DNA from: Streptomyces sp. DH12
GTDB taxonomy: Bacteria > Actinomycetota > Actinomycetes > Streptomycetales > Streptomycetaceae
NCBI RefSeq assembly: GCF_020873895.1
Contig: NZ_JAHWGT010000003.1
Location: forward strand, 1-64,000
DNA length: 64,000 bases
Direction of reading: 5' to 3'
This document shows, piece after piece, positions 36,761-47,509 of the stretch. Position numbers and translations under genes: made by a program. Positions within the stretch are counted from its first letter, which is position 1. Each line of letters opens with the position of its first letter. Below the pieces are notes generated by a model that saw only the letters and a list, made by a program, of their open reading frames with translations, did not search any database and was not told the DNA's origin.

Positions 36761-37570
36761 TCAGCCCTGCGGGGCCGTGGTGGTCGTCAGGGCGGTGGAG
36801 AGGTCGCGGGCGACCTCCTGGAGGATGGGCACGATCCGGTCCGTGGCCGTCTCGGTGACCCGTCCCGCCGGGCCCGAGATGGAGACGGCCGCCGGGGTGG
36901 GGGAGTCGGGCACGGACACCGCCAGGCAGCGCACCCCTATCTCCTGCTCGTTGTCGTCGACGGCGTACCCGGCCGCCCGTACCTGCTCCAGCGCGGCGAG
37001 GAAGCCCTCGGGCGTGGTGATGGTCTTCTCCGTCGCGGCCGGCATCCCGGTCCTGGCGAGCAGCGCCCGCACCTCCTCGGGCGGGGTGTGCGCGAGCAGG
37101 GCCTTGCCGACGCCCGTCGAGTGCGGCAGCACCCGACGGCCCACCTCGGTGAACATGCGCATCGAGTGCCGCGACGGCACCTGCGCCACGTACACGATCT
37201 CGTCCCCGTCGAGCAGCGCCATGTTGGCGGTCTCGCCGGTCTCCTCGACGAGCCGCGCGAGGTAGGGGCGGGCCCAGGTGCCCAGGAGGCGGGAGGCGGA
37301 CTCGCCGAGGCGGATGAGCCGGGGGCCGAGCGCGTACCGGCGGTTGGCCTGCTGGCGGACGTACCCGCAGGCCACGAGGGTGCGCATCAGCCGGTGGATG
37401 GTGGGCAGGGGCAGGCCGCTGCTGGCGGACAGCTCGCTCAGGCCCACCTCGCCCCCGGCGTCGGCCATCCGCTCCAGGAGGTCGAAGGCACGCTCAAGGG
37501 ACTGCACACCACCGGTCCCGCCCGCGGGCTTGGCGGCGGCGTCGGTGGTGCTGGCGCTGGACGTCGGCAC
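36761..37570 (-). CDS. allR: IclR-family repressor AllR
   Basis: A 269-residue IclR regulator. The winged HTH is at residues of about 22-80 (GVQSLERAFDLLERMADAGG, LPLPTIHRLMRTLVACGYV). The effector domain follows with VAQVPSRHSMRMF, LPHSTGVGKALLAH and ISGPAGRVTE. Position next to allantoinase and strong resemblance to S. coelicolor AllR, as I remember it, support the name. That protein represses allantoin and glyoxylate genes and is released by allantoate or glyoxylate. The GTG at 37570 has AAAGGA upstream; an ATG ten codons earlier is possible. The paired 15-bp operators in this window are its probable sites. Confidence 0.9.
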   Translation of the reverse strand: MPTSSASTTDAAAKPAGGTGGVQSLERAFDLLERMADAGGEVGLSELSASSGLPLPTIHRLMRTLVACGYVRQQANRRYALGPRLIRLGESASRLLGTWARPYLARLVEETGETANMALLDGDEIVYVAQVPSRHSMRMFTEVGRRVLPHSTGVGKALLAHTPPEEVRALLARTGMPAATEKTITTPEGFLAALEQVRAAGYAVDDNEQEIGVRCLAVSVPDSPTPAAVSISGPAGRVTETATDRIVPILQEVARDLSTALTTTTAPQG

Positions 37571-37734
37571 GTCAACGGTCCTTTCGAGGCGGATGGACAA
37601 GGCAGCAGCCTACCGGGCCGGTCCGTGCGGCACAGCGTGCGCGTCACGGCATCCCGGCCGGTCAGGGACTGTTTGTCCGTGGTTCCGCGGCCTTGCGCGG
37701 GAGGTGCGGTACCCCCGTCCTGTGCGGAGCTACG

Positions 37735-37770
37735 TTCTTCTCTGTGGAATTGTATTTCCACTTTGTGGAA
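37735..37770. promoter_or_regulatory. paired AllR-type operators upstream of allB
   Basis: TTCTTCTCTGTGGAA (37735-37749) and TTCCACTTTGTGGAA (37756-37770, TTCCAC/GTGGAA arms) start 21 bp apart. The 6-bp gap between them is TTGTAT, a possible -10. They lie between allR and allB and could serve both. Confidence 0.7.
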
Positions 37771-37836
37771 TCTGCCAAGGGGAACTTCGCGCTCCGGGCG
37801 GCTCTTGACGAGGGCCGACGGCCGGGTGAAGACTCC

Positions 37837-37853
37837 TTCAACAGTTCGTTGAA
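37837..37853. promoter_or_regulatory. TTCAAC-N5-GTTGAA palindrome upstream of allB
   Basis: TTCAACAGTTCGTTGAA has perfect 6-bp arms, 67 bp before the allB start. It is the most symmetrical of four related sites (katA, uricase operon, aceB, allB). Confidence 0.65.
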
Positions 37854-37919
37854 GTTTTCTTGCGGCTCGCCGAAGTGGACGGTCATGACGGAGGTATCGG
37901 TAGTGGAAAGAGCGTGGAC

Positions 37920-39272
37920 GTGAACGCGGACGGCAACGCGGTCGTGGACCTGGTGCTGCGCTCGACGCGGGTCGTCACCCCCGAGGGCACGCGCGCCGCG
38001 GCCGTCGCCGTGGCGGGCGGCACCATCGCGGCGGTCCTGCCGTACGACGCCGAGCCGCCCGCCGGAGCGCGCCTGGAGGACGTCGGCGACGACGTGGTCC
38101 TCCCCGGCCTGGTCGACACCCACGTCCACGTGAACGACCCCGGACGCACCGAGTGGGAGGGCTTTTGGACCGCCACCCGCGCCGCGGCGGCCGGCGGCAT
38201 CACCACCCTGATCGACATGCCGCTCAACTCGCTGCCGCCCACGACGACCGTGGGGAACCTGCGGGTCAAGCAGGACGTGGCCCGGCCCAAGGCCCATGTC
38301 GACGTCGGCTTCTGGGGCGGGGCCCTCCCCGACAACGTCAAGGACCTGCGCCCGCTGCACGACGCCGGCGTCTTCGGCTTCAAGTGCTTCCTGTCGCCGT
38401 CGGGCGTGGAGGAGTTCCCGCAACTCGACCAGGAGCAGCTCGCCACCTCCCTCGCCGAGGTCGCCGGCTTCGACGGCCTGATGATCGTCCACGCCGAGGA
38501 CCCGCACCACCTCGACGCCGCCCCGCAGCGCGGCTCCGCCCGGTACGCCGACTTCCTCGCCTCGCGGCCCCGCGACGCCGAGAACACCGCCATCGAGAAC
38601 CTGGTCGCGCAGGCCCGCCGGCTGGACGCCCGCGTCCACGTCCTGCACCTGTCCTCCGCCGACGCGCTGCCGCTCCTGGCCGCCGCCCGCGCCGAGGGCG
38701 TCCGCGTCACCGTCGAGACGTGCCCGCACTTCCTCACCCTCACGGCCGAGGAGGTGCCCGACGGCGCCACCGAGTTCAAGTGCTGCCCGCCCATCCGCGA
38801 GGCCGCCAACCAGGACGCCCTGTGGCAGGGACTGGCCGACGGCGTGATCGACTGCGTCGTGTCCGACCACTCGCCGTCCACCGCCGACCTCAAGACGTCC
38901 GACTTCTCGACCGCCTGGGGCGGGATCTCCTCCCTCCAGCTGGGGCTGCCCGCCATCTGGACGGAGGCCCGCCGCCGCGGGCACACCCTCGACGACGTCG
39001 CCCGGTGGATGTCCACCGCCCCGGCCGCGCTGGCCGGACTGGACCGCAAGGGCGCCATCGAGGCGGGCCGCGACGCCGACTTCGCCGTGCTCGCCCCGGA
39101 CGAGACCTTCACCGTCGACCCGGCGCGGCTGCACCACCGCAACCGCGTCACCGCCTACGCGGGCCGCACCCTGCACGGCGTCGTCACCTCCACCTGGCTG
39201 CGCGGCGTACGCATAGCCGACCGCGGCACCCCCGCCGAGCCGAGCGGGCGACTGCTCGAAAGGAACAAGTGA
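37920..39272 (+). CDS. allB: allantoinase
   Basis: A 450-residue dihydroorotase-type amidohydrolase that opens allantoin to allantoate. Metal site motifs: [20 protein letters not shown], the carbamylated Lys region ([13 protein letters not shown]), [21 protein letters not shown] and VVSDHSPST. The GTG at 37920 was chosen for its spacing from GGAAAG and because it overlaps the stop of a 12-codon leader (GTGA); GTG at 37914 is an alternative. It is followed by allantoicase with a 4-base overlap, so the two form an operon, and it is divergent from allR. Confidence 0.93.
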   Translation: MNADGNAVVDLVLRSTRVVTPEGTRAAAVAVAGGTIAAVLPYDAEPPAGARLEDVGDDVVLPGLVDTHVHVNDPGRTEWEGFWTATRAAAAGGITTLIDMPLNSLPPTTTVGNLRVKQDVARPKAHVDVGFWGGALPDNVKDLRPLHDAGVFGFKCFLSPSGVEEFPQLDQEQLATSLAEVAGFDGLMIVHAEDPHHLDAAPQRGSARYADFLASRPRDAENTAIENLVAQARRLDARVHVLHLSSADALPLLAAARAEGVRVTVETCPHFLTLTAEEVPDGATEFKCCPPIREAANQDALWQGLADGVIDCVVSDHSPSTADLKTSDFSTAWGGISSLQLGLPAIWTEARRRGHTLDDVARWMSTAPAALAGLDRKGAIEAGRDADFAVLAPDETFTVDPARLHHRNRVTAYAGRTLHGVVTSTWLRGVRIADRGTPAEPSGRLLERNK

Positions 39273-40399
39273 ATCCCGTGACCGACACCGGCATCCCCCG
39301 CCACACCGGCGACGCCAGCCCCTACGGCGGCGGTGACCCGTACGCCGACTACCGCACCGCCGACCTGCCCTTCACCGGTCTCGTCGACCTCGCCGACCGC
39401 CGGCTCGGAGCCGGTGTCGTCGCCGCCAACGACGAGTTCTTCGCCGAGCGGGAGAACCTCCTCAAGCCCGGCCCCGCCGAGTTCGACCCCGAGCACTTCG
39501 GCCACAAGGGCAAGGTCATGGACGGCTGGGAGACCCGCCGCCGCCGCGGCGTCTCCGCCGACCGCCCCCACCCGACCACCGAGGACCACGACTGGGCGCT
39601 GGTACGGCTCGGCGCGCCCGGCGTGGTCCGCGGCATCGTCGTCGACACCGCGCACTTCCGCGGCAACTACCCGCAGGCCGTCTCCGTCGAGGCCGCCTCC
39701 GTACCGGGCTCCCCGTCGCCCGAGGACCTCCTCGGCCCCGACGTCGAGTGGACCGTCCTCGTCCCCCGCACCGCCGTCGGCGGGCACGCGGCGAACGGCT
39801 TCGCCGTCGACGTGGAGCGCCGCTTCACCCACCTGCGCGTCAACCAGCACCCCGACGGCGGCATCGCCCGGCTCCGCGTGTACGGCGAGGTGGCCCCCGA
39901 CCCGGCGTGGCTGGGCGCGCTCGGCACCTTCGACGTCGCCGCCCTGGAGAACGGCGGCACCGTCGAGGACGCCTCCGACCGCTTCTACTCGCCCGCCACC
40001 AACACCATCCAGCCCGGCCGCTCGCAGAAGATGGACGACGGCTGGGAGACCCGCCGCCGCCGCGACCAGGGCAACGACTGGATCCGCTACCGCCTCGCCG
40101 AGCAGGCCGAGATCCGCGCCGTCGAGATCGACACCGCGTACCTCAAGGGCAACAGCGCGGGCTGGGCCGCCCTCTCCGTACGCGACGGCGCGGGAGGGGA
40201 GTGGACGGAGGTCCTGCCGCGGACCCGTCTCCAGCCCGACACCAACCACCGCTTCGTGCTGCCCGCCCCCGCCGTCGGCACCCACGTCCGCATCGACATC
40301 TACCCCGACGGCGGCATCTCCCGCCTGCGCCTCTTCGGGTCCCTGACGGAGGAGGGCGCCAAGCGCCTCACCGCCCGTCACCAGGAGCTCGGGGGCTGA
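39269..40399 (+). CDS. alc: allantoicase
   Basis: A 376-residue protein made of two related jelly-roll repeats, each with [13 protein letters not shown] / [13 protein letters not shown] and a later [19 protein letters not shown] / [18 protein letters not shown] element. It hydrolyses allantoate to ureidoglycolate and urea. The GTG at 39269 overlaps the allantoinase stop; GTG 39278 is also possible. Ureidoglycolate lyase or urease, needed to release glyoxylate and ammonia, are not in the window. Confidence 0.95.
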   Translation: MNPVTDTGIPRHTGDASPYGGGDPYADYRTADLPFTGLVDLADRRLGAGVVAANDEFFAERENLLKPGPAEFDPEHFGHKGKVMDGWETRRRRGVSADRPHPTTEDHDWALVRLGAPGVVRGIVVDTAHFRGNYPQAVSVEAASVPGSPSPEDLLGPDVEWTVLVPRTAVGGHAANGFAVDVERRFTHLRVNQHPDGGIARLRVYGEVAPDPAWLGALGTFDVAALENGGTVEDASDRFYSPATNTIQPGRSQKMDDGWETRRRRDQGNDWIRYRLAEQAEIRAVEIDTAYLKGNSAGWAALSVRDGAGGEWTEVLPRTRLQPDTNHRFVLPAPAVGTHVRIDIYPDGGISRLRLFGSLTEEGAKRLTARHQELGG

Positions 40400-40409
40400 C
40401 CACCCCGGG

Positions 40410-40436
40410 CGCGGGCAGCGACGACACCTGCCCGCG
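40410..40436. terminator. terminator after the allB-alc operon
   Basis: A 9-bp stem CGCGGGCAG (40410-40418) pairs with CTGCCCGCG (40428-40436), just after the allantoicase stop. Confidence 0.6.
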
Positions 40437-40654
40437 CGGGCGGGGCGGCCGACCCGACAGCACCGGCCGCCCCGCCCGTCACCGCCGCGCGACCCCGCGC
40501 CACCGCCCCGCCCCACCCGTCCGGAGTGGTCCGTCGGCGGGAGGGCGCGGTCCCGGTCCCCGCGCGCCGATGAGTTCCGGGCGCCCCGCGGGTCCGATCT
40601 GGTGACGGAACCCGCGAACGGCGCTGGTGCCCGGACCCGCGAAAGGCGCTCACC

Positions 40655-41269
40655 ATGGCTCAGCTCACCCTCACCGCCTTCCTCTCCCTCGACAGCGTCA
40701 TGCAGGCGCCGGGGGGCCGGGAGGAAGACCCCTCCGACGGCTTCGACCACGGCGGCTGGCTCGCCCCCTTCGCCGACGAGGACATGGACCGGTTCATGGC
40801 CGAGGTCTTCGACCGCGCCGACGCCTTCCTCCTCGGCCGGCGCACCTACGAGATCTTCGCCGGGTACTGGCCGAAGGTCACCGACCCGGACGACCCGATC
40901 GCCGGCCGCCTCAACGCCCTGCCCAAGCACGTCGTCTCCCGGACCCTCGACCGCGTCGACTGGCACGGCTCCCGGCTCGTCGAGGGCGACCTCGTCGAGG
41001 CGGTCACCCGGCTCAAGGAGGGCCCCGGCCGCGAGGTCCAGGTGCACGGCAGCACCCGCCTCGCCCGGACCCTGCTCGCGCACGGCCTCCTCGACCGGCT
41101 CGACCTGCTGGTCTTCCCCGTCTTCCTCGGCAGCGGCCGCCGGCTCTTCCCCGAGGGCGGCACGCCCACCGCCTTCGAACTCACCGGCCACCGCAGGACG
41201 GCGGCCGGCGCGAGCATCCAGACGTACCGCCCCGCCGGCCCCGCCACCTTCGGCACCATCGGCGAGTGA
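40655..41269 (+). CDS. dihydrofolate reductase/RibD C-terminal family protein
   Basis: A 204-residue RibD_C/DHFR-fold protein: MAQLTLTAFLSLDSVMQAPG at the start, DAFLLGRRTYEIFAGYWP, VQVHGSTRLARTLL and LDLLVFPVFLGSGRRLF. Relatives are NADPH-dependent reductases of unknown substrate. It stands alone between the allantoin operon and the inositol-type locus. The ATG at 40655 fits the family start. Confidence 0.85.
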   Translation: MAQLTLTAFLSLDSVMQAPGGREEDPSDGFDHGGWLAPFADEDMDRFMAEVFDRADAFLLGRRTYEIFAGYWPKVTDPDDPIAGRLNALPKHVVSRTLDRVDWHGSRLVEGDLVEAVTRLKEGPGREVQVHGSTRLARTLLAHGLLDRLDLLVFPVFLGSGRRLFPEGGTPTAFELTGHRRTAAGASIQTYRPAGPATFGTIGE

Positions 41270-41357
41270 CCCGCGGCCGGCGCCCCCCGCTCCGGCCCCC
41301 GACACCGAGCGCCGACGACCGGACCCGGCCCGGGCCGGGTCTCGTCCCCGCCCTGCC

Positions 41358-42374
41358 TCAGGCCGCCGCTGCCAGGCCCGGGACCTCCTCCAGCCGCACG
41401 GCCCGCCGCTCCCGGCGCGACAGCTCGCACGCCTCGGCGACGCGCAGCGCCTCCAGCGCCTGCCTGCCGTCGCAGGGGTTGTCGCGCTCGCCCAGCACGA
41501 AGCGGACGAACGCGTCGAGCTCCGCCTCGTAGGCCGGGGCGAACCGCTCCAGGAAGCCGGTCCAGGGGTGGGTGGCGGCGGGTGGCCCCAGGGGCTCGGC
41601 GGAGGTGATCGGCGTACGGTCGTCCAGGCCGACGGCGAGCTGGTCGAGCTCCCCGGCGAGTTCCATGCGCACGTCGTACCCGGCGCCGTGGCACCGGGTG
41701 GCGGTCGCGGTGGCCAGTGTGCCGTCGTCGAGGGTGAGCAGCGCGGCCGCCGTGTCGACGTCGCCCGCCTCCCGGAAGAGCGCCGGGCCGGCGTCGGACG
41801 CGGCGGCGTACACGTCGACCACCTCGCGGCCGGTGACCCAGCGGACCATGTCGAAGTCGTGCACGAGGCAGTCGCGGTACAGGCCGCCCGAGAGCGGCAG
41901 GTACGCGGCCGGCGGCGGGGCGGGGTCGGAGGTGAGGGCGCGCACCGTGTGGAGCCGGCCGAGCCGACCGGCGCGCACCGCCTCGCGGGCCGCCCTGTAC
42001 CCGGCGTCGAAGCGGCGCATGAAGCCCAGCTGGAGCGGGGTGCCGGCGGCGGTGACGGCGCGCAGGGCGCGGAGCGTGGACGGCAGGTCCGCGGCGATCG
42101 GCTTCTCGCAGAAGGCGGGCAGGCCCGCGCGGGCGGCGCGGGTGAGAAGGTCGGCGTGGGCGGACGTCGCGGAGGTGATCACCACGGCGTCGACCCCCCA
42201 GGTGAAAATCTCGTCGACCGTGGGCGCGACCGTGGCGCCGACCGCCCGGGCGAGCCGTCCGGCCCGTTCGACGTCCACGTCGGTGAGGACCAGACCGCCC
42301 ACCCGTGCGTGCCGACTCAGCACCTTCGCGTGGAAAGTGCCGATACGCCCGGTTCCGATCAATCCGATACGCAT
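41358..42374 (-). CDS. Gfo/Idh/MocA oxidoreductase (inositol 2-dehydrogenase-like)
   Basis: A 338-residue NAD(P)-dependent sugar or inositol dehydrogenase. The Rossmann motif is MRIGLIGTGRIGTFHA, the catalytic Lys lies in FCEKPIAADL (EKP motif), and DCLVHDFDMVRWVTG carries the conserved Asp/His of IolG-type enzymes. ATG at 42374. It is divergent from a GntR regulator and near a ribose/inositol-class ABC importer, so myo-inositol is the favoured substrate, but another polyol or sugar cannot be excluded. Confidence 0.87.
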   Translation of the reverse strand: MRIGLIGTGRIGTFHAKVLSRHARVGGLVLTDVDVERAGRLARAVGATVAPTVDEIFTWGVDAVVITSATSAHADLLTRAARAGLPAFCEKPIAADLPSTLRALRAVTAAGTPLQLGFMRRFDAGYRAAREAVRAGRLGRLHTVRALTSDPAPPPAAYLPLSGGLYRDCLVHDFDMVRWVTGREVVDVYAAASDAGPALFREAGDVDTAAALLTLDDGTLATATATRCHGAGYDVRMELAGELDQLAVGLDDRTPITSAEPLGPPAATHPWTGFLERFAPAYEAELDAFVRFVLGERDNPCDGRQALEALRVAEACELSRRERRAVRLEEVPGLAAAA

Positions 42375-42388
42375 GTCCCAAAGTGGGG

Positions 42389-42410
42389 CACGGCGGAACC
42401 GCCGTGTCAA
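42389..42410 (-). promoter_or_regulatory. dehydrogenase promoter with operator-like palindrome
   Basis: On the minus strand a consensus -35 TTGACA (42410-42405) overlaps the start of CACGGCGG-N2-CCGCCGTG (42389-42406). The dyad would fill the -35/-10 spacer. It is the natural target for the divergent GntR protein. Confidence 0.5.
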
Positions 42411-42475
42411 GCAGGTGTCCTGACAACCGGACGTCCTGACTTCCCGCCGCCCGGGGACGCGGCTACGCTCCCTGC

Positions 42476-43249
42476 GTGCCCAAGCAGCCCAGCGACCGCA
42501 CCGGCTCCGCCGCCGCACTGCCGCTCGCCGTGGACCGCACCAGTCCCGTACCGCTCTACTTCCAGCTCTCCCGGCAGCTGGAGGCCGCCATCGCGACCGG
42601 CGCGCTCACCCCCGGCAGTCTGATCGGCAACGAGATCGACCTGGCCGACCGGCTCGGCCTCTCCCGCCCCACGGTCCGCCAGGCGATCCAGGCGCTCGTC
42701 GAGAAGGGCCTGCTCGTCCGCCGGCGGGGCGTCGGCACCCAGGTCGTGCACGCCAAGGTCAGACGCCCCCTGGAGCTCAGCAGCCTCTACGACGACCTCG
42801 AGGCGGCCGGGCAGCACCCCACCACCCGCGTCCTGGACCACCGCGTCGAACCGGCCGACGCCCGCACCGCCGCCGCCCTGGACGTGCCCGAGGGCAGCGA
42901 GGTGCTCCGCGTCGAGCGGCTGCGCAGCGCCCGCGGCGAGCCCGTGGCCAGGCTCCGCAACCACCTGCCCGCCGGGGCGGCCGACCTCGACGCCGCCCGG
43001 CTGGAGTCCACCGGCCTCTACCGGCTGTTGCGCGCCGGCGGCGTCACCCTGCACAGTGCCCACCAGTCCATCGGCGCCCGCGCCGCGACCCGGCACGAGG
43101 CTGCGCTGCTCGACGAGGCGGAGGGCGCCCCGCTGCTGACCATGGAGCGCACCACGTACGACGACACCGGCCGCCCGGTGGAGCTGGGCTCCCACCTCTA
43201 CCGCGCCTCCCGCCACTCCTTCGAACTCCACCTCCTGGCCCGCCCGTAG
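42476..43249 (+). CDS. GntR-family regulator (HutC/UTRA type)
   Basis: A 257-residue regulator with an N-terminal winged HTH (PLYFQLSRQLEAAIATGALT, LSRPTVRQAIQALVEKGLLV). A UTRA ligand domain follows (LYRLLRAGGVTLHSAHQSIG, ERTTYDDTGRPVELGSHLYR). GTG at 42476. It diverges from the dehydrogenase and precedes the sugar importer genes, so it probably represses both until the sugar or inositol ligand binds. Confidence 0.93.
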   Translation: MPKQPSDRTGSAAALPLAVDRTSPVPLYFQLSRQLEAAIATGALTPGSLIGNEIDLADRLGLSRPTVRQAIQALVEKGLLVRRRGVGTQVVHAKVRRPLELSSLYDDLEAAGQHPTTRVLDHRVEPADARTAAALDVPEGSEVLRVERLRSARGEPVARLRNHLPAGAADLDAARLESTGLYRLLRAGGVTLHSAHQSIGARAATRHEAALLDEAEGAPLLTMERTTYDDTGRPVELGSHLYRASRHSFELHLLARP

Positions 43250-43402
43250 GGGCCCGCCCGGAAGGTCCCGGCCGGCCGGCGGCGCCCCGGTGGGTGGCCC
43301 CGGCGGCGACATGCCGGATACTTGGCCAGTCGGTAAGGGGCGAAACGCCCGGTCCGGCAGTGGCACGGACGGCACGGGGCAGCGAGAAGGGGCGACGAGG
43401 TC

Positions 43403-44422
43403 GTGGCAAGGGTTCGGACAGGACTACGCGCGGTGGCCGCCGTGTTGGCGGCGGCACTCGGCATGACCCTCACGGCCTGCAGCGCCACGGGCGGCAAGCG
43501 CGCCGAGGACGCCCGCAGGGCGGCCGCGGAGGCCGCCGAGGGCCGGGCCAACGTCACCACGCCCCGCTGGACCGTGGCCATGGTCACGCACTCCGGCGAC
43601 GGCGACTCCTTCTGGGACATCGTGCAGAAGGGTGCCCGCCAGGCCGCCGCGAAGGACAACATCGACTTCCTCTACGCGCACAGCGACGAGGGCCAGCAGC
43701 AGGCGCAGCTCGTCGACTCCTACGTCGACAAGAAGGTCGACGGGCTCATCGTCACCCTCGCCAAGCCGGACGCGCTGAAGGCGTCCGTGGCCCGCGCCGT
43801 CGCCGCCGGCATCCCCGTCATCACGGTGAACTCCGGCTCCGCCCAGTCCAAGGCGTTCGGCGCCCTCACCCACATCGGGCAGGACGAGACCGTCGCCGGG
43901 CAGGCCGTCGGCGACGAGCTGGACCGGCGCGGCCGCAAGAAGGCCCTGTGCGTCCTGCACGAGCAGGGCAACGTCGGCCACGAGCAGCGCTGCGACGGCG
44001 TCCGCGAGACCTTCGGCGGGCAGCTGCAGAACCTCTACGTCGACGGCACCAACATGCCCGACGTGCAGGCGTCCATCGAGGCCAAGCTGCAGAGCGACCC
44101 GACCGTCGACGCCGTCGTCACCCTCGGCGCGCCCTTCGCCGACGCCGCCGTGCAGGCCAAGCGCACCTCGGGCTCCCGCGCCGAGGTCGACACCTTCGAC
44201 CTCAACGCCAAGGTCGCCGCAGGACTCGGCAGCGGCGACCTCGGCTTCGCCGTCGACCAGCAGCCCTACCTCCAGGGCTACGAGGCCGTCGACCTGCTGT
44301 GGCTCTACCGCTACAACGCCGACGTCCTCGGCGGCGGCCGCCCCGTCCTCACCGGACCGCAGATCATCACGCGCCAGGACGCCGCCGCCCTCGCGCAGTA
44401 CACCAAGCGGGGCACCCGGTGA
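43403..44422 (+). CDS. sugar ABC transporter substrate-binding lipoprotein
   Basis: A 339-residue periplasmic-binding-protein-1 type lipoprotein. The signal peptide ends in the lipobox LTAC (Cys26). The fold shows [36 protein letters not shown] and [30 protein letters not shown], as in ribose- and inositol-binding proteins. GTG at 43403. It is first in a run of overlapping genes: binding protein, permease, ATPase, ROK kinase, small membrane protein. The ligand is unknown. Confidence 0.93.
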   Translation: MARVRTGLRAVAAVLAAALGMTLTACSATGGKRAEDARRAAAEAAEGRANVTTPRWTVAMVTHSGDGDSFWDIVQKGARQAAAKDNIDFLYAHSDEGQQQAQLVDSYVDKKVDGLIVTLAKPDALKASVARAVAAGIPVITVNSGSAQSKAFGALTHIGQDETVAGQAVGDELDRRGRKKALCVLHEQGNVGHEQRCDGVRETFGGQLQNLYVDGTNMPDVQASIEAKLQSDPTVDAVVTLGAPFADAAVQAKRTSGSRAEVDTFDLNAKVAAGLGSGDLGFAVDQQPYLQGYEAVDLLWLYRYNADVLGGGRPVLTGPQIITRQDAAALAQYTKRGTR

Positions 44423-45468
44423 CCGCCGCCGCGCCGCCCGCCGTCCCCGACCGGGACGAGCGGCTGACCCCCGCCTCCCCGCTGCGCAGGCTGCTGGCCC
44501 GCCCCGAGCTCGGCTCGGTCGTCGGCGCCGCCGCCGTCTTCCTCTTCTTCGCGGTCGTCGCCGACGGCTTCCTGCGCGCCGCCAGCTTCGGCACCGTCCT
44601 GTACGCCGCGTCGACCATCGGCATCATGGCCGTCCCCGTCGCCCTGCTCATGATCGGCGGCGAGTTCGACCTGTCCGCCGGTGTCCTCGTCACCACGGCC
44701 GCGCTGGTCTCGTCGATGGCCAGCTACCAGCTGACCGCCAACGCCTGGGTCGGCGTCGCCCTCTCCCTGCTGGTCACGCTGGGCATCGGCTGCTTCAACG
44801 GCTTCGTCCTCACCCGCACCCGGCTGCCCAGCTTCATCGTCACGCTCGGCACCTTCCTGATGCTGACCGGGCTGAACCTCGGCCTCACCAAGCTCATCAG
44901 CGGCACCGTCTCCACCAAGACCATCGCCGACATGGAGGGCTTCGACTCGGCGCGGGCCCTGTTCGCCTCCGAGGCGACCCTCGGCGGCGCCACCCTCAAG
45001 GTGACGGTCCTGTGGTGGTTCGGCCTCGTCGCCGTCGCCACCTGGATCCTGCTCCGCACCCGCTTCGGCAACTGGATCTTCGCGGTCGGCGGCAACGCCG
45101 AAGCGGCCCGCGCCGTCGGCGTGCCCGTACAGCGCACCAAGACGCTCCTCTACATGGGCGTCGGCTTCTGCGCCTGGGTCTCCGGCCAGCACCTGCTCTT
45201 CTCCTACGACGTCGTCCAGTCGGGCGAGGGCGTCGGCAACGAGCTGATCTACATCATCGCCGCGGTCATCGGAGGCTGCCTCATCACCGGCGGCTACGGC
45301 TCGGCCGTCGGCGCCGCCGTGGGCGCCTTCATCTTCGGCATGACCAGCAAGGGCATCGTCTACGCCGAGTGGAACCCCGACTGGTTCAAGTTCTTCCTCG
45401 GAGCGATGCTGCTCCTCGCGACCCTCCTCAACGCCTGGGTCCGCAAGCGCGCGGAGGCCACCTCATGA
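44419..45468 (+). CDS. sugar ABC transporter permease (RbsC type)
   Basis: A 349-residue permease with about ten membrane helices. [19 protein letters not shown] is the BPD_transp_2 signature, and [20 protein letters not shown] is the cytoplasmic coupling loop. Its GTG overlaps the stop of the binding-protein gene (GTGA). It partners the adjacent ATPase. Confidence 0.94.
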   Translation: MTAAAPPAVPDRDERLTPASPLRRLLARPELGSVVGAAAVFLFFAVVADGFLRAASFGTVLYAASTIGIMAVPVALLMIGGEFDLSAGVLVTTAALVSSMASYQLTANAWVGVALSLLVTLGIGCFNGFVLTRTRLPSFIVTLGTFLMLTGLNLGLTKLISGTVSTKTIADMEGFDSARALFASEATLGGATLKVTVLWWFGLVAVATWILLRTRFGNWIFAVGGNAEAARAVGVPVQRTKTLLYMGVGFCAWVSGQHLLFSYDVVQSGEGVGNELIYIIAAVIGGCLITGGYGSAVGAAVGAFIFGMTSKGIVYAEWNPDWFKFFLGAMLLLATLLNAWVRKRAEATS

Positions 45469-46334
45469 CGACCGCCCTCGTGGAACTCGACGGCGTGAGC
45501 AAGCACTACGGCGGCGTCCGCGCCCTCCAGGACGTCTCACTGCGGGTCCACGCCGGGGAGATCACCTGCGTCCTCGGCGACAACGGAGCCGGCAAGTCCA
45601 CCCTCATCAAGATCATCGCCGGGCTGCACCGCCACGACTCCGGCACCCTGCGCGTCGACGGGGAGGAGACCGCCCACTCCTCCCCGCGCGAAGCCCTCGA
45701 CCTGGGCATCGCCACCGTCTACCAGGACCTCGCCGTGGTCCCCCTGATGCCGGTCTGGCGCAACTTCTTCCTCGGCTCCGAGCCCACCACCGGCAAGGGC
45801 CCCTTCAAACGCCTCGACGTGGCCCGCATGCGGGCGACCACCCGCGCCGAGCTGCTGCGCATGGGCATCGACCTGCGCGACGTCGACCAGCCCATCGGCA
45901 CCCTCTCCGGCGGCGAGCGCCAGTGCGTCGCCATCGCCCGCGCCGTCCACTTCGGCGCGAAGGTCCTCGTCCTGGACGAGCCCACCGCCGCGCTCGGCGT
46001 CAAGCAGTCCGGGGTCGTCCTCACCTACGTGGCCGCCGCCCGCGACGCCGGCCTCGGCGTGGTCCTCATCACCCACAACCCCCACCACGCCCACCTCGTC
46101 GGCGACCGCTTCGTCCTGCTCAAGCGGGGCGCCATGGCCGGCAGCCACACCCGGGACTCCGTCACCCTCGACGAGCTCACCCGCCAGATGGCCGGCGGGA
46201 GCGAGCTGGAGGCGCTGCGCCACGAACTGGAACGCGCACCCGCGGCTGGCAGAATCGAAGACGGCGGGCACCGTCCGCCGCCGGACCCGCGGCGCGGCCG
46301 GCCCACCGACCCGCAGGGACGACAGGACCCGTGA
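45465..46334 (+). CDS. sugar ABC transporter ATP-binding protein
   Basis: A 289-residue single-domain ATPase: Walker [26 protein letters not shown] (Q-loop), [15 protein letters not shown] and [12 protein letters not shown]. Ribose-type RbsA proteins have two such domains, so this half-size form presumably works as a homodimer. The C-terminal 35 residues are a Pro/Arg-rich tail. ATGA overlap with the permease gene and GTGA overlap with the kinase gene. Confidence 0.94.
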   Translation: MTTALVELDGVSKHYGGVRALQDVSLRVHAGEITCVLGDNGAGKSTLIKIIAGLHRHDSGTLRVDGEETAHSSPREALDLGIATVYQDLAVVPLMPVWRNFFLGSEPTTGKGPFKRLDVARMRATTRAELLRMGIDLRDVDQPIGTLSGGERQCVAIARAVHFGAKVLVLDEPTAALGVKQSGVVLTYVAAARDAGLGVVLITHNPHHAHLVGDRFVLLKRGAMAGSHTRDSVTLDELTRQMAGGSELEALRHELERAPAAGRIEDGGHRPPPDPRRGRPTDPQGRQDP

Positions 46335-47509
46335 GCACGCACCGCGACACCCCCCGCGTCCCGGAACGCGGCACCGTCCTGCGCACCGTCGGCAGCCGCG
46401 AACGCCGCTCCCACCTGAGCGCGCCCCGTGTCCCGACCGTCGGCATCGACATCGGCGGCACGAAGGTGATGGCGGGCGTCGTCGACGCGGACGGCGGCAT
46501 CCTGGAGAAGATCCGCGCCGAGACCCCCGACAAGTCCAAGAGCCCCCAGGTCGTCGAGGACACCATCGTCGAGCTCGTCCTCGACCTGTCCGACCGGCAC
46601 GACGTCCACGCCGTCGGCATCGGCGCCGCCGGCTGGGTCGACGCCGACCGCAGCCGGGTCCTGTTCGCCCCGCACCTCGCCTGGCGCAACGAGCCCCTGC
46701 GCGACTCCCTCCAGGCGCGGCTCGCCGTCCCCGTCATGGTCGACAACGACGCCAACACCGCCGCCTGGGCCGAGTGGCGGTTCGGCGCCGGCCGCGGCGA
46801 GGACCACCTCGTCATGATCACCCTCGGGACCGGCATCGGCGGCGCCATCCTGGAGGACGGCCGCGTCAAACGCGGCAAGTACGGCGTCGCCGGCGAGTTC
46901 GGCCACATGCAGGTCGTCCCCGGCGGCCACCGCTGCCCGTGCGGCAACCGCGGCTGCTGGGAGCAGTACAGCTCCGGCAACGCCCTGGTCCGCGAGGCGC
47001 GCGAACTGGCCGCCGCGGACTCCCCGGTCGCGTACAACATCGTGGAACGCGTCAAGGGGAACGTCCCCGACATCACCGGCCCGCTCATCACGGAGCTGGC
47101 CCGCGAGGGCGACGCCATGTGCGTCGAGCTCCTCCAGGACATCGGCCAGTGGCTGGGCGTCGGCATCGCCAACCTCGCCGCCGCCCTCGACCCCTCCTGC
47201 TTCGTCATCGGCGGCGGTGTCAGCGCCGCCGACGACCTGCTGATCGGCCCGGCGCGGGACGCCTTCCGCCGCCACCTCACCGGCCGCGGCTACCGCCCCG
47301 AGGCCCGTGTCGCCAAGGCGGAGCTGGGTCCCGAGGCGGGTATGGTCGGGGCGGCCGACCTGGCCCGGCTGGTCGCCCGCCGCTTCCGCCGCGCCAACCG
47401 GCGCCGCGTCGAGCGCTACGAACGGTACGAACGGTACGCGCAGGTCCTCCGCCCCGGCGGCGGACGCACCACACGTGCCCGCGGCACCACCGAGGAACCA
47501 GGAGCATGA
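46331..47509 (+). CDS. ROK-family sugar kinase (glucokinase-like)
   Basis: A 392-residue ROK kinase. ATP motif [16 protein letters not shown], catalytic Asp in [17 protein letters not shown], and GTGIGGAI. The Zn site is [18 protein letters not shown]. The N-terminal 35 residues and the basic [21 protein letters not shown]-terminus are extensions absent from typical glucokinases (about 315 residues). Cotranslated with the importer; it would phosphorylate the incoming sugar. Confidence 0.92.
   Translation: MSTHRDTPRVPERGTVLRTVGSRERRSHLSAPRVPTVGIDIGGTKVMAGVVDADGGILEKIRAETPDKSKSPQVVEDTIVELVLDLSDRHDVHAVGIGAAGWVDADRSRVLFAPHLAWRNEPLRDSLQARLAVPVMVDNDANTAAWAEWRFGAGRGEDHLVMITLGTGIGGAILEDGRVKRGKYGVAGEFGHMQVVPGGHRCPCGNRGCWEQYSSGNALVREARELAAADSPVAYNIVERVKGNVPDITGPLITELAREGDAMCVELLQDIGQWLGVGIANLAAALDPSCFVIGGGVSAADDLLIGPARDAFRRHLTGRGYRPEARVAKAELGPEAGMVGAADLARLVARRFRRANRRRVERYERYERYAQVLRPGGGRTTRARGTTEEPGA

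Noticed and set aside
37693-37923. A 76-residue protein overlapping the allB operators
   Set aside because: It would translate through the operator pair and promoter; only its last 12 codons are worth considering as a leader.
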